Made by a program: the position numbers and the translations under genes. DNA of 64,000 nucleotides, taken from assembly GCA_963669155.1 (NCBI GenBank), contig OZ022584.1:14238179-14302178 (forward strand), in the 5' to 3' direction. The notes beneath the pieces were generated by a model. That model searched no databases and had not been told where the DNA came from. It worked only from the letters and a program-made list of their open reading frames with translations. This stretch comes from Arbacia lixula. Lineage: Eukaryota; Echinodermata; Echinoidea; Arbacioida; Arbaciidae. Below, in pieces: positions 1-12,608 of the stretch; the stretch's first letter is position 1; each line of letters opens with the position of its first letter.

Positions 1-1495
1 TTGATGTTTGCCTTATCGTAAAAACGATGAAATTTAATTGGGTAATGTTGGGATTTTTGTTTCCGTAGTGTATTATTGATGTTTTCACGATTTGGGAATG
101 AAAAGAACGCACTTGAACTTGAACTTGAGAAGAGTAAATCTATTTCGGCCATTGATCTAAGTTTCGACATCTTATTTAACGAATTGATCTCCATTCTGTG
201 ATCCATCTACGTATCGCATTTCGTTGGTATTGGCTCGCTGGATTCAAGGGAATGGAAATCATATCATTATCCATACAGTATACTGGGGATTTACTGTCCC
301 ATAAGGCACTGCGCAGGAACATCGGGCTTGCTCTTTGCAGTCATGTCCGCTTGCAGTCTCATATTCCAGTACACTATACCGGAAGTGGACATGATGGCAA
401 ACAAAATCCGAATGTGGCTGCGGGTGTATCATGTTACGATTTCTCATTATATGTGGTTTGCAGAATTCTGTAGTGTTAAAGATGGCCCTTCCCTTCTACA
501 AACATCTGCAAACTTCTTGAGAGTTTGCATATATTTAGCACGTATCTTTGGGATGCCAACTATGAAATGAGAAGGTCAGAAGTACTATAACTCCCGTAGA
601 ATAAATGAAAATCTAACTAGTTTTCATTAATAGTTGTTTACAATTGATTGCCTACCGTTGACACAATTTAAAATTACGACTATTTTCGTGGTATGAAAAA
701 GAAGAAAGCTCGATCAATTATCGAGGATTATTTCCTCAAAACCGAATATTACGCTTTGTCGATTCCAGGGAAAGGTTTTATAGCCATTCTCTTTCAAATG
801 ATGACAAAGTCAGCGAAACTTCAGAATTAGGTCTGCAAAAGGGACGGGCTACCTTTAAATATATATATTTTTTTATTTCCTTCCTTGTAATAAACGTTTG
901 AAGTAAATCATGCAAATGGTTATTCTTACAATATTGCGTGACCGAAAACTGGTGAACAGGCAGATGTAAGGATGGAAGGACAAACGACATGAAAATAAGG
1001 CAACCCTAATGAAGCATGATGTTTACACTTTTCGATCGATACGCTAAACAACTATTTTATATAAACCTACATTTATCAATGTCTCATGTAAAAGATAAAT
1101 GATGATTTAACCATAGAAAGATCAATTCTTCTTGCAATCAATATGGTGTACACAAATATTAAAATTATCTGGTTAGATCTCGTCCATATTTTTATAGGCC
1201 AAGGTTGCTCTCTATTGAAATATCTTTGGACACAATTTTATAACAATGCATCTATGTTCGCATTTTTCATCCGGTCTTTTGTACTTACCGATCTATCATT
1301 CCGTCATTGTAGCCACTCAGTATTAAACGAGACAAGAGTTGCTATTCCATTTTTTTTGTTTAGTTGTGGAAGGACATATACGGCCTGCATGGAATATGTG
1401 ATAGATTTAAAGATATCACCCCCTTCTTGCATTTCATCCTTGTTTTTTAGTCTGTTTGTGTAGTTAACATGTACATGGATGTGCAACACACATCA

Positions 1496-1496
<1 letters not shown>
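1..1496. other. non-coding, nothing recognised
   Basis: AT-rich sequence with only short open frames that have no recognisable domain, codon bias or splice context. I see no RNA gene or repeat structure in it. Confidence 0.5.

Positions 1497-1563
<67 letters not shown>
1497..1563. repeat. (CA)n microsatellite
   Basis: An almost pure AC dinucleotide run with one interruption near 1530. Confidence 0.95.
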
Positions 1564-1564
<1 letters not shown>

Positions 1565-2175
1565 CTCAATCAGTTGGACTTCTTACATTTTTTCGTTCAT
1601 GTACATGTATCTGCGTGTGTGGTAATGTGCGTGAAGTGCAAGTCTCTGTGCGTATATTTTTGTATTTTAACAAAGTTATAACTCAGATCAAGCTAAGATT
1701 CACATTTTTTGTGACATTTTAAAAATTATCATTCTTGTAATATTCCTTTAAATATCTATCTAGATTTTACTTTTCGGCAGATTTAGAGGTAAAAATTTGT
1801 GTATCAGATCATTAATGCACCTTTTGCACCACATCAGTCAATCCACCAGCTATTCCCATCACCTATCCTTAATAATTCACGATGCTTCTGCCAAAAAAAA
1901 AACTTGCGTGATGCACAACGGGTATCATCATGATCGTACGTAAATGTAATATCATTAACCAACTGAACTACCCCTCTTGACACTGATATGAAATTTGCTA
2001 CCATTATGAAATCACGGAATGTGCATTACTCCTGTATATAAGGCAAAAATAAGAGGCGAAATGGTGTCAAATGCATTGTTTTCATGACGAAATGCTTCAT
2101 ATCTTGAATAGATGCATTGTGTTTTGAATAGCCTTCTACCGAGGTGACATTGCGTGTCTTGCATTAATGCCAATG

Positions 2176-2954
2176 TAGTCCAACGGCATAGCTGATTAAT
2201 TGTTCACTTTTGTCTAAAAGCACCAAATTTGGCACACGCGTAGAATTAAATTATCTAAGCAAATTTGAATATTGAGCCCTCTTGAATTTTGCTAATGGAG
2301 GCAATGTCGGCCATTTTGAAAAATTGTCGCACAATGGGTCGTACTAGACACAAAAGGCATGCAGACTAATAAGCAACGTTGCGTGTAAAACACATGGCGG
2401 GGACAAAATGTGTACGAAATGCTGCTTTAGCTAATATCGAAGTATAAATTTTGTAGAGATATAACTATGTATCAAGTTAAGTGATGAATTCATTTTTTTC
2501 AGAGATCATCAAACAGATATCCTGGCAGTTTTCTCAAAAGTTTCTATGTATTAGACGAATTTTTGAAATATAAAGAAAGGTGTAAAATATGGAAATTCAA
2601 ATTTTTTGGGAAAATTGTTAAAAATCACATTTGTTGCCCTAATTTCTAATGAAAATCCCTCTATATCCTGCTTAATTGGATATTAACTTGTAGTAAATTT
2701 AACCCTCTTGAATATGACACATTATATGATGTGTGAAGATGTACTATTCAAATGTTATTAATAAAATTGTTCAATACTACTTTTCAATGGCGGCCATTTT
2801 GAAAAATGGCTACCATGGCTCTCCTGGGCAAAATTCGAGAGGGCTCAATATCCAAAATTACGTGTAATACATCATTCTACGTAGGTGCCAATTTTGGTGC
2901 TTTTAAACAAAAGTGAACAATTACGTCAAAATATCGAGCTATGCCGCTGGACTA
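2176..2954. mobile_element. MITE-like element with ~170-bp terminal inverted repeats
   Basis: The left end reads GTCCAACGGCATAGCT and the right end is its inverse with one change (AGCTATGCCGCTGGAC). Inverted similarity runs inwards for about 170 bases on each side; both arms share GTTCACTTTTGT, AAAGCACCAAA and a GAGCCCTCT block. The outermost bases on both sides are TA, which fits a TA target duplication as used by Tc1/mariner-type transposases. No transposase frame lies inside, so this is a non-autonomous element. The superfamily assignment is inference. Confidence 0.8.
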
Positions 2955-3700
2955 ATGGTGTCATGTTCATCTCACAATGACAATGATGATAGTTCGGATA
3001 TGTTTGCATGACATTTCATTTCATTTATTTTCCACTCGTAAAAACATACAAAATAGAAACAAATACACAATCATTAACTTACATGATTAATGATGTTGAG
3101 TTGATCACAGGCGAAGTTCAAAAACATCGATGAATGATTATCTTCCCTTTTGTTTGGAAGATGAAATTTGGCTTTTGAAATGGTTGTGTGACGTAGAGCC
3201 GCAGTTTACTGATTGGTGACTTCTAAGATATTAAGATTCCACGCTTATCAAATTTCCAAAAAGTCTAAACAATTTGGCAACCCCATGTAAGACTAAATCA
3301 ACACGATGATGCAACCCGGTATGGGATGGACATGGTGAGCGCAAGTACCATATTAAGATTGTGGGCGAAACCTCGAAAAATGGGAAAGTTAAAAGCGAGC
3401 GTCGAAAAAGCCCGCGGATTTACGATCTCTGCAGGTAGCACGTCACTACAAACAATTTACATCTGTCACGATCGATTCATTTTTATTTCATATTATTGGT
3501 ATGAATGATGTAACACAAATACATCAGAACTCTCATAAGGTTTCTCCTTTGGAATTGCGGGTAAGTGTGGTAGTATGTAACATTTCACATGTGTTAACGA
3601 TCTCCGTGGTAATTGCATCAACTGCGTCAAATCTCTTGGTTAATGTTGCGTGCACAGTCACACAACTTCGTTGATTAATGTTGAGTAGATACACATTCAC
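2955..3700. other. non-coding, nothing recognised
   Basis: Between the inverted-repeat element and the CT tract. Only short frames without recognisable features. Confidence 0.45.
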
Positions 3701-3748
3701 CTCTCCCTCTTTCTTTCTCTCTCTCTTTCTCTCCTTCTCTCTCTCTCG

Positions 3749-3779
<31 letters not shown>

Positions 3780-3800
3780 CCTCTCTCTTTCTTTCTCTCT
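3701..3800. repeat. (CT)n microsatellite, imperfect
   Basis: A roughly 100-base pyrimidine tract of CT and CTTT units. It creates spurious long open frames on both strands. Confidence 0.95.
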
Positions 3801-4054
3801 AAACCAACATGCAATAATACTACCTTACAACGTTGGATGTTGCTTGTCACCCAAACCCAAAATTCCAAAGAACCCAAGTTCGAATTTCTAAGAAAGTCAC
3901 TTTTTAAGCAACTTTTTAGCTGTTTTGGGTGTTTTTTTCTCGATATTTTTAGAACATTATGTACGTTTATGCCGATAATTTCCAACAGTGAATCTATTAT
4001 AGCATTAACTTTCGGCTCAATGATTTAAGAACACTAAATATTGTCTGATATATG

Positions 4055-4460
4055 CAGGGATGTGTTATGGAAGGATATGAAGCAACTTTCTTTCTTTGAA
4101 CCCATGTGCCAAGCCGCTGAAAAATTATGGTGTTCTCAACAGATGCTGTTCAGGTGTTTGAACAATTATGAACATGATTGTGTGGCAACGGCTTCTCAAA
4201 GAGAACAAAAGAAATGTACAGTCTCATTTCGCTTGTCCTGTTCTCTTAATGGCATTAATACTTCCATGAGCACAACAGGTATCAGCAAACACAAATAAAC
4301 AAGTTTTTCAAGTGAAATATCTCTGCTGCACGCAAACACACACAAACGCCGTTAATGATAATACACAGCGTAATATATCATTTTGAGAGTGGTTGAATCC
4401 CCCAAATGCACAAGATGTCGGAAAGTGAAGAAATTGGTCAATTTTGTAAGTAATACAAAT
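4055..4460 (+). repeat. dispersed repeat, copy 1 (unclassified)
   Basis: It begins GCAGGGATGTGTTATGGAAG and continues through a stretch translatable as DVLWKDMKQLSFF. About 400 bases match, in inverted orientation, the sequence at about 27065-27440, including a distal block with AAGTGAAGAAATTGGTCAATTT here and its divergent counterpart there. Conservation of the short peptide could mean a decayed coding segment or simply shared ancestry. I do not recognise the family. Confidence 0.7.
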
Positions 4461-4516
4461 AGCTTATATGTCCTGTACGTCCACAAGATCAAGTGTCCCG
4501 CCACTGTTTTCGGTCC

Positions 4517-4819
4517 TGTCCCCCCCCCCCCCCCCACCATACTAAGTGTCCCCGCAACTACCCCCCCCCCCCAATATGAAATGCCCTCCCCCCCCCCCCC
4601 CCCCCACTGATTGCACTTTTAGAGATTAGGCGGGATCAAAAATTTTGGAAAACGTCATCTCACCCCCCCCCCCCCCCCCCTCTCCCCCACTGAGGGCACT
4701 TTCAGAGACTGGGCGGGATTAAAAGAATCATGGAAAAAATACCCCCCATCTATCACTACCCCCCGCTCAGCGGTTACTTCTTGAGGAAAAACATGTCCCC
4801 CCCCCCCCCCCCCCCCCAC
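4517..4819. repeat. poly-C-rich tandem segment
   Basis: Several C homopolymers of 10 to 20 bases are separated by short spacers. Two spacers are clear duplicates: CTGATTGCACTTTTAGAGAT near 4607 and CTGAGGGCACTTTCAGAGAC near 4690, each followed by GGGCGGGAT or a close variant. The spacing suggests a unit of about 80-90 bases expanded together with its C tracts. Homopolymer lengths here may be assembly-sensitive. Confidence 0.8.
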
Positions 4820-7539
4820 CTTCGGGAGCGATTTCCGCCTATGACTGGTAGCACTGCGCTACAATGCTTTACATTGTCAGGTTGTTTATCTCGATTGCAG
4901 TTGTTTTTTCCTTGAATATCTTCAAACTCTTGCTAGATTTGCCGGGCTTCACCTTGATGTAATCGTTGTGCATAACAATAACAACCAAGATTACAAAGGC
5001 TGTTTAACTGCGTACCATGACATATCATCTACGGTGTCTGCCCTAACAATTCATTGTGTGAAATAAAGTCGAAAAGACTAAAAAGTCTATGTACAACACA
5101 AACTGCTGCTTTGTGTGATGTTGTGTGTCTTCTTTGCGCTTAGATGACAAAATGGTACATAACGTCAATGAGTCAAATAATGTTTCTTAAATTAGAGGTT
5201 AACAAATACATAATAATGAATTGTATTCATGAAAACTATAACTATGCATTATACATTGGGTGGACTTTTGCTACAGGAAAACACGCATGAAGATTGAGGA
5301 GAAAGAGTAAAAAGAAGTAAAATTGTAAAAGGAGAAAGAAAATAGTAATGAAGGAGAACAGAAGGATGGAAAAAGTGAGAAGCAGAACTATTAAAAAAGG
5401 AAATTATACATGTGCAGAGAGCGAGGATGTTGATGATAAAAATTATGAAGACAAGCAAGTTAGCGAACAATCGTGATAAACAAAGGGGAATGGAACACAA
5501 ATGAAAAGACGATGAATAGGAGATGGAAAGTTGATAAATATCAGCAGCAAGATAAATAAAGAGAAGAGCACGTAGAGGGTGAAGGGAAATATGATTAAAG
5601 AGAAAGAGGCGGGATAGTTTGAAAGAGAGAGAGAGAGAGATGAAAGGGGGGGGGGGGTAAGGGGGGAGATGAAGGAGAGGGCAAATTGTTAAGACATAAA
5701 CTGTATTAACTTTTTTTCTGACGACCCTTCCTTGAAATGTCATCAGAATTATAACTTCATTCTAGCAGCTGCTTTCACCGCTAAAATTCTGCTTCAAGTA
5801 TTTCTTCTGAACTTATATGATTGATTCCTCTCATTAGCCTATAAGAAACTTAGTAGAAGATCATGGAGAAGCCATAAAACTTTTTTTTCTGCGCACGTAG
5901 CCCCCGATTAGTTGTGCTCCTTCTACATGTTCTAATTAGCGGCACGCGATGCCAGCTTGATAAGACCTTCCGGGATCAGCTTTATATTCCCAATCCCCCC
6001 TCGTGCCTGCTCCCTAATTAAGGTTAGCTCTATCAATGTGAAGATGGTGCACATTCAAGCGGGAAGGACACCGTTATACATCTGAGGTGGTCACATTCTT
6101 TAGGCAAGATGTAACAATGTTTGGTTCATGTTTTATATATGCTGGTTCGGAATACTTAAACGAATAGCTCATACCAATATGCCTATACAAAATTATTGTG
6201 GGTGTGAAACTATTTTCAGTCCATAATCCATTTAATTTTTGTTCGTTCATTATGTTCGATCGAACCGATATCAATCACGTTGGGACATCCTCACATCTCA
6301 CAGGAAGAAGACTAGTGCAGAGGATGTTGTTTTTCTGTTTGTTTTTGTTTTCGCTCTCAGGAAAACAGATTAACTTTGTTTGTGATATTCAGAGTCTTTC
6401 TAAAATAACTACGTTTCCGGAGATATAAAGTAATTTTTTATTATCACAGGTCTCGAAAGATTTCAAGATTCAGGTATGTTAACATTCAGATGGGTCAAAG
6501 AAGAGAGCCGAGGAATAGAATTTGTAATTGTAATATATGCACATGTTTGCATTTCAGCCCCGGACAAACATAACCCAAGTTGCCATGGAAAGCATGAAGA
6601 CCCAGACCTAGTAATTACTCATGTGTAAAGACCTGCAATTTTGGACAATGAATCGTTTTTTTGTGACTATATCTTAGAATTGTTTAATCACCACTCCTCT
6701 CCTTCTGTCACCATTTAAACCCGGTTAGAGTTAAAATACTGCTCACATAATTTCGAAATAGATTCATCCCATCATTTCTTTTGATATGTTTCCCATTTCC
6801 TGATTAATGACATAAAGGGGTCAACTAATATGACGTAATACAACGGCACGGTGCTGCCGAAATGTGTGCCATTCATAACTACCGTAATGGATACCTGCAA
6901 AACCATACCGTGGATACTTGCAAAAAATAAAATAGATATGGCTGACATATGTAAAAGAACTTTGTTGAGAAAGATCATTAAACGTCAGAATAAAATCGTA
7001 CAAGGATTAATGATGATATTAAAGACGTATGAGGTTTGGTTATTCTTTCAATCAACTAAAGCCCACCAACGTGTTTCAAATGTGACCAGTGTTTTGATAA
7101 AAAAAACACGACTTATCATTGACCTTTAAGTACACTGTCATCTTTAAAGGATTAAATCGGACAAGTAGTAATGGCATTACAGACGTATGAGTCTTTATCA
7201 TTATTTTAATCTTAAAAGCTACGAACGTGTGTAGTGTGACAATCAAGAAACCCGTAACTTATCAACAACTTTCTTTCGTATAACCAGTTACTTGAAAGGA
7301 AAAGATGGAACAATTTATCGTAGTACACATAGCAGATTAAGAATGGTGTACAATTTGTTGAATTCAACAAATGGCAAAAAGATTAAGATTGACATTCTGG
7401 AGACTGATTTGATATAGGTTAGAGATAGACTGTACGATATGTTGGAAATACTCGATAGGGCAGTTGTCTAACGAGTAACCTGAAGTGGTTATATAATCGC
7501 TTAAAATGTTCCAATGTCCTTCAACTCTTCTTTTCCTTA
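4820..7539. other. non-coding, nothing recognised
   Basis: No gene seen. It contains a GA tract with a G homopolymer at about 5620-5657. The 164-codon minus-strand frame over 5249-5743 is low complexity (Ser/Leu/Phe rich) from purine-rich sequence and is not supported as coding. Confidence 0.5.
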
Positions 7540-8440
7540 CATATGTTTCTTCAAGTTTCGTGTGTGTTTTATCATGATATTAGCCTAGTGTATGTTTGAA
7601 TATTTATGTAAATGAATGTGTGCGTATGTATACGTGTATTATCTACAATAATAATTGATTGCAAGTTTAAGAAAAGGATGCATGCCGTTTCGTCAAGTTT
7701 CATGAACTTGTCCTATGATGAAATTAGATTAGTGTATGTTTGTATATTCATCTAAATGGATGTGTACTTATGAATACATTTTTCGTCTTTCTATCACCAG
7801 ATTAGACGAGTGTATGATTGAATATTCATTTATATGGATGTTTGCGTATGTACACGTGCATAATTGATTGCAAGTTATGTAGACAAGGGTGTATGCAGTT
7901 CCATCAAGTTTCATGTGTTGTTTCTATCAAGAAATTAGAATAGTGTATATTTGTATGTGCATGTAATTTGATGTGTGGTTATGTACACATGTATCGTCCA
8001 CGATATCAATGAACTGTAAGTTTAAGGCAAAGAAGCATACCGTTTTGTCAAGTTCCATGTACTTCTCCTATCAATGAAAACATTTTTTGTCATGCTAATG
8101 AAGTGAGTGCAAGTTAAACGCAAGGAGGCATGCCGTTTCATCAAATTTCATGTGCTCATGAAATAAGGCAAGTGTATTTTTGAATATTCATAAAAACGGA
8201 TGTGTTCACATGTAACTTCTAGCTTATATGAAGCAAGTGAAAGTTATAGACCAGGAAGCATGCCATGTCATCAAGTTTCATCACGTTTCATCAAGATTCA
8301 TGTACTTTTTCTATCATGAGTTTAGACTAGTATATATTGGTTTGTTCATCTAAATGGAGGTGTGCGTATGTTCACATCCGTCGTCTACCTCGTGGGGCGA
8401 GTGCACTTTATAATAAAAAAAAAGCATGTCGTTAAGTTTG
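7540..8440 (+). repeat. degenerate tandem array, unit ~130-210 bp
   Basis: The phrase GCATGCCGTTTCATCAAGTT, or a near version, recurs near 7680, 7893, 8034, 8128 and 8259, with partial ends at about 7549 and 8424. Between recurrences the same ordered phrases reappear: ATTAGACTAGTGTATGTTTG, then TTCATCTAAATGGATGTG, then CGTATGTACAC, then ATTGATTGCAAGTT. Unit length varies because some copies carry deletions. No coding frame. Confidence 0.75.
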
Positions 8441-8479
8441 AATAGGAACTTACAGAGAGGGTGGGCCAGTCTTTTTAAA

Positions 8480-8790
8480 AGTTTATCGTTGAGCTGGATT
8501 AGCCCCGCCACAGGGGGCGTGCCCGCCCTGCGCACGCCATTCTTCGGCGCGCGCTGGGCCGGCGAGGCAATCAGCCGCGAAAGTGATAATGGATGCTAAA
8601 GGCGACCACACTCCGGGTCCTAACAATCGACTGTCAACTACCATGTCGCAGTTGTAGACAGTAACGATCTTTGAGTCGAGGACAGTGAAACTGTGACCCA
8701 AATCTGGGATTAGTTCGGCTTATCGCGGGGGTTAATCCGCAATTGTTGGCCAACAGACGCTGCAGGTGGGAGACTGTGCTTTTGGAAAGG
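8480..8790. promoter_or_regulatory. GC-rich patch with three Otx/K50-homeodomain motifs
   Basis: A local GC- and CpG-rich interval (about 8500-8580) in AT-rich surroundings. TAATCC or its complement occurs at 8496-8501, 8707-8712 and 8733-8738. It lies about 4.5 kb upstream of the glass TATA box. TAATCC is the known core for Otx-class homeodomains. Enhancer function is inference; a chance cluster cannot be excluded. Confidence 0.3.
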
Positions 8791-9346
8791 AAAATACCTA
8801 CTTTTCACACGTCTGTCTACTTGCTTTCGAGTTGTAGAGCACGACGCAATGTTGAGAACCGAGAAAGAATCTCGCCATGAAACCTCGCTGAATTCAGCGA
8901 ATTATATTCTTCAACAGCTGGAGTTCTTCTCGCCCCTGATCTTACTACTGTAGATAAATTCTATGAATTTATTAAAGTGATATATAAAGGTCAGTGATAA
9001 CACATTTATGAAAATCGCTATCGACTGATATTTCAGAAATTTACATACTACCTTATTGCAATTGTCTGCAGCTCCGATGACATATGTAAAATGATATTCA
9101 TCGTACGATAAACATTCGGAACGTAAGTAACAACCAAATGAAAATAATGTGATTTCACCCTCGTAGAACTTCGGGACAGCGTCACAAATCACTATCAAGA
9201 TAATTAATGCAGTTAATGGTAATTACGGACATGTGAACGCGTTGTGCCGCCATTCCATGACACAAAAGGGGGTGACCCCTCCGAGGACCTTGTCCGGTAC
9301 ACCGACTTTCTTTGACGCTCATTGAATTGCATGATTAATGTTTTTA

Positions 9347-9380
9347 CCCCCCCCCCCCCCTCCTTCACATACACATACAT

Positions 9381-9422
<42 letters not shown>
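9347..9422. repeat. poly-C plus (AC)n microsatellite
   Basis: A C homopolymer is followed by a short spacer and about 20 AC units. Confidence 0.95.
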
Positions 9423-9427
<5 letters not shown>

Positions 9428-11909
9428 CAACAAACAAAACAACATGAAAGAAATACAAAGTGGTTGTAACTTTTCATATTCATATTTAATGTGTATACTT
9501 TCCCAGTCCGGCTGGGATATGGCATGCATTATGAGGTAATGTATATGTATATGTATCCATTCCACATGATGACATTTCAATCTTATAGTGCAAGACCGCT
9601 ATATCATTGAATATTACAGTGTTGACTAATTGATCGCGATGCACGCCAAGCATTTTCTCAAGGATCTCAATTTCATCTGGCTAAGACACAATGTAACCAT
9701 GGCGATATCTTTTTTTATGTACACGAATGTCGCCTGCTGTACTGGGAACCTTAGCATATTTAAATCTTTTCGCTACAATAATTTCTTAAAGAGCAAGTTA
9801 ACAATCGTTTCATTACACTTGGCATATCATATGATTTGCCCACTTCTTCTCCTAAAGAAAGTTATCCATACAATGGCGTGCAAGCCGCGCATAGATTTAA
9901 AGGAAAATTCAGAATTGAAAGTAGTCAAACCGATGAATCATTACATAACAATAAGAGACAAATCTGGTGGAGATTTAGGGCTGTGAGTGTAATCCCGTGT
10001 TTGTAAACAGGAGCGTTGTTCTCCTTGTTCTTCTTGGTTCTGAGCGTGATGGGACTAGATTGACATCCCGCACTTGCCAACGGGTGGCGCAGTCCTAGCT
10101 AATCCCAATAAAGCGGATTATCCTATCCATGAACACGGGAACAAGACATCGTAGCAAGAGGAGTAACAAGTAATGCAGCTGGCAAGGGGCCTCCGTGCAT
10201 TATTCTGTGCCTCTGCACGGGAGTTCTTGAGGACATTGAAGGAAGGGCGGAAAAAAGACAGCGAACACGCCATTGTAGATTAGGACCCGCGGGAGTAATC
10301 TGTTGTCAGATTTGTGTCAAGTGGAGCTATCCCACCCGTCTTAGTAAGTGTGAGGAAAGTGTCTCTAAAGCCGCCCAAACTGCCAGAAATCATCGGGATA
10401 TTAAGTCTCTTGTTACCATTTTGAATAAAGGTCTGTGGTGATCCAATGGGGTTTTCAACTGTGGATATGAATTAAGCTGTGAAGAGTACACATCGAGTAT
10501 GTTACTTCAGTCATAGTATTCCCGTAGAATAATTTGTTACTTGAAAAGAGTATGAAATAAACTATATAAAGCATCTTTTCCAAACTTAACGAGGTCGCGC
10601 AGTCACAAAATAAATCGAATAGCCAGTGTGATGTCGAAAGTGTGATCGCCCAGTTTGGTCCTGTAACAAATTGCCGGTATGCAGTGTAAAATCGAGTTCC
10701 ATGTGAACAATGACCTGGTTGGAGAGCAATTAGGGCATATACATTCAAATCTCAAATCAAGAGTAACCAAAGCGTAAAGGTTTGTCAAACGCTTCGCCAA
10801 CATCTCCCTAGCCCAGCAAAACAGCACGTATTTGTTAAATAATGTTTTACCATGGTTACATATTCCGTTACAAGGCGGGTAGAAATTTATGGGCACATTA
10901 AAACGTCGCCAATTGGTACATGGTGAACAATAACTACGGTTAATTTTTCTCCCGGTATCAGCAGGAGATCACGGAAAGAGATTAGAAGAAAGATTTGAAC
11001 GTATACATTTATGAACCATAGGTTTATTCATTGGGATTTATAACCTTAACCCTTTGACATAGACGAGATAAATAGTAGACTATAAAGAGAAATTCCTCAA
11101 ATATCATACCACAAGAATGTCAACAGTAATCTTAAATTTCAATTCCCTGGTTTTAATGCAATCTTACATAAATCGGTGACGCACACGTATCATTACCTAG
11201 TATCTGACTTTGATTTGAGCACGAAAGGGATGGGTAGAAAGAAAATGGCTTTATTCATTCCTTCATACTAAATCCTAGTACAAGTATTCGTCTGAATAAC
11301 TGACGATGACTTTTTCCACGGATTGTCGTATCTACGCCCAAGAACTGGGACAAGTTCTATCACGACTGAGGCCATAAAAAAAGAAAAAACGACCTTCATT
11401 GCATGCAACCTGGACATGTAGAAATTGATCCCCACCGAGAAAACATTATAATTAGTTAGTCATTATTTGTTGGTGCCTAATATTGCTGTTTATGATCACC
11501 GTCCGTGATAACTTGAATGACATGTGTTCACTCGTCAACAAGTAAGGGAAATGACTTACGTGCATGAAAAGGGGTCAATAGTACTTGTATTTGCATAAAT
11601 GGCGGTTGATATTTTCTTGTATTTACTTGAATAGCGGTCAATAAAAACGTTTCTTGCATACATATGCATAATGATAGACTATCAGCTTGACTTCGCACTG
11701 ATTGGGTTTTAACAACGCGAATACAATGATCAATGGCAAACACGCGGTGCACGTAATCTAATATCAATGCTTAATGCTAAGGTAATCAGTTGTTTATCAT
11801 TAATTCATTCGGTACATAAACAAAACAAATCATGCTCTGCTTTTCAAGAAATTATCAAATTAAATTTTTGATTAACATCAAACATGTAAAAAGATAAGCT
11901 TTTCATTCT

Positions 11910-11910
<1 letters not shown>

Positions 11911-11952
<42 letters not shown>
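11911..11952. repeat. (AACT)n tetranucleotide microsatellite
   Basis: About ten perfect AACT units. Confidence 0.95.
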
Positions 11953-12202
11953 GAACATGAAAGTGCATTATTCATTTGAATTCCAACTTTACCCAATCTG
12001 ATAAAGGTTATTGTGAATTTCATATGGTGCGTTGAGTATCGCAATATTTTGAAATGCTGTCATAACCTTGATCATAATCAATCCGTACATTAATAGCAAT
12101 TTAAGTGTAAACTAATATCATTATGATTAAACTTAAATAAAGTAACAAATTTAAAAGATAAGCCATTTTGTCGAAAGAGTATCGAACGTAGGACATAAAT
12201 AA

Positions 12203-12268
12203 GGGCACTATGGTATAGGAGTGACTATCCCAGGGAGATCCTGGGTTCACGCCCAGCCCTGCGCGCAC
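12203..12268 (+). repeat. degenerate tRNA-like sequence, possible SINE head
   Basis: An A-box-like TGGTATAGGAG is followed about 30 bases later by a T-arm-like hairpin, CTGGGTTCACGCCCAG, whose loop resembles a Pol III B box. I could not build acceptor or anticodon stems. It may be a decayed tRNA-derived SINE or chance. Confidence 0.3.
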
Positions 12269-12347
12269 ACCCTTGGATATGTGTTTTGTTCATGTTTGTC
12301 CATTTCAATTCAGAAATAGCAAATGTCAACCTAACAGAAATTAAACC

Positions 12348-12608
12348 GGGAGGTGTTTCACCAAGCTCTTCGTAAGTTACGTACGACTTTACGCACTGGT
12401 GTCCGAAATCAGATTCTCATGATTTTGATTCCTTTCAGCGAGAGTTGAAATCTGATCTTTGTAGATGAAATTTCTTGTTGCTAACGAGCGTCTGAATACA
12501 AAGTTTGTAATTTGTTAAACTTGTCAAAAAATCTGGCACGAGGATAGGTTACCAGTCGTGCGTAAAGTCGTGGGTAACTTACGAACAGCTTTGGTGAAAC
12601 ATCTCCCC
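12348..12608. mobile_element. short MITE-like inverted-repeat element
   Basis: The left arm starts GGGAGGTGTTTCACCAAGCT and continues TTCGTAAGTTACGTACGACT. The right arm is its inverse with few changes (reverse complement GGGGAGATGTTTCACCAAAG, then TTCGTAAGTTACCCACGACT). The arms are about 55 bases and the whole element about 260 bases. There is no internal frame with a recognisable product, so it is non-autonomous. Confidence 0.8.

Larger units (their letters stand above)
8791..12200. other. non-coding; simple repeats
   Basis: No gene recognised. It contains a C homopolymer (9347-9360), an (AC)n tract (9381-9422), two further TAATCC motifs (10100-10105 and 10115-10120) and an AACT tetranucleotide run (11911-11952). 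Short frames here have no domain signature. Confidence 0.5.

Noticed and set aside
3533-3985. 150-codon minus-strand frame with a long Arg/Glu run
   Set aside because: The Arg/Glu run is a translated CT microsatellite; flanks show no domain.
5249-5743. 164-codon minus-strand open frame
   Set aside because: Low-complexity Ser/Leu/Phe composition from purine-rich DNA with GA and G tracts; no domain and no splice context.
8483-8701. GC-rich patch as a coding exon
   Set aside because: Frames on both strands lack flanking splice sites and domain similarity; better explained as a CpG-rich regulatory or random patch.
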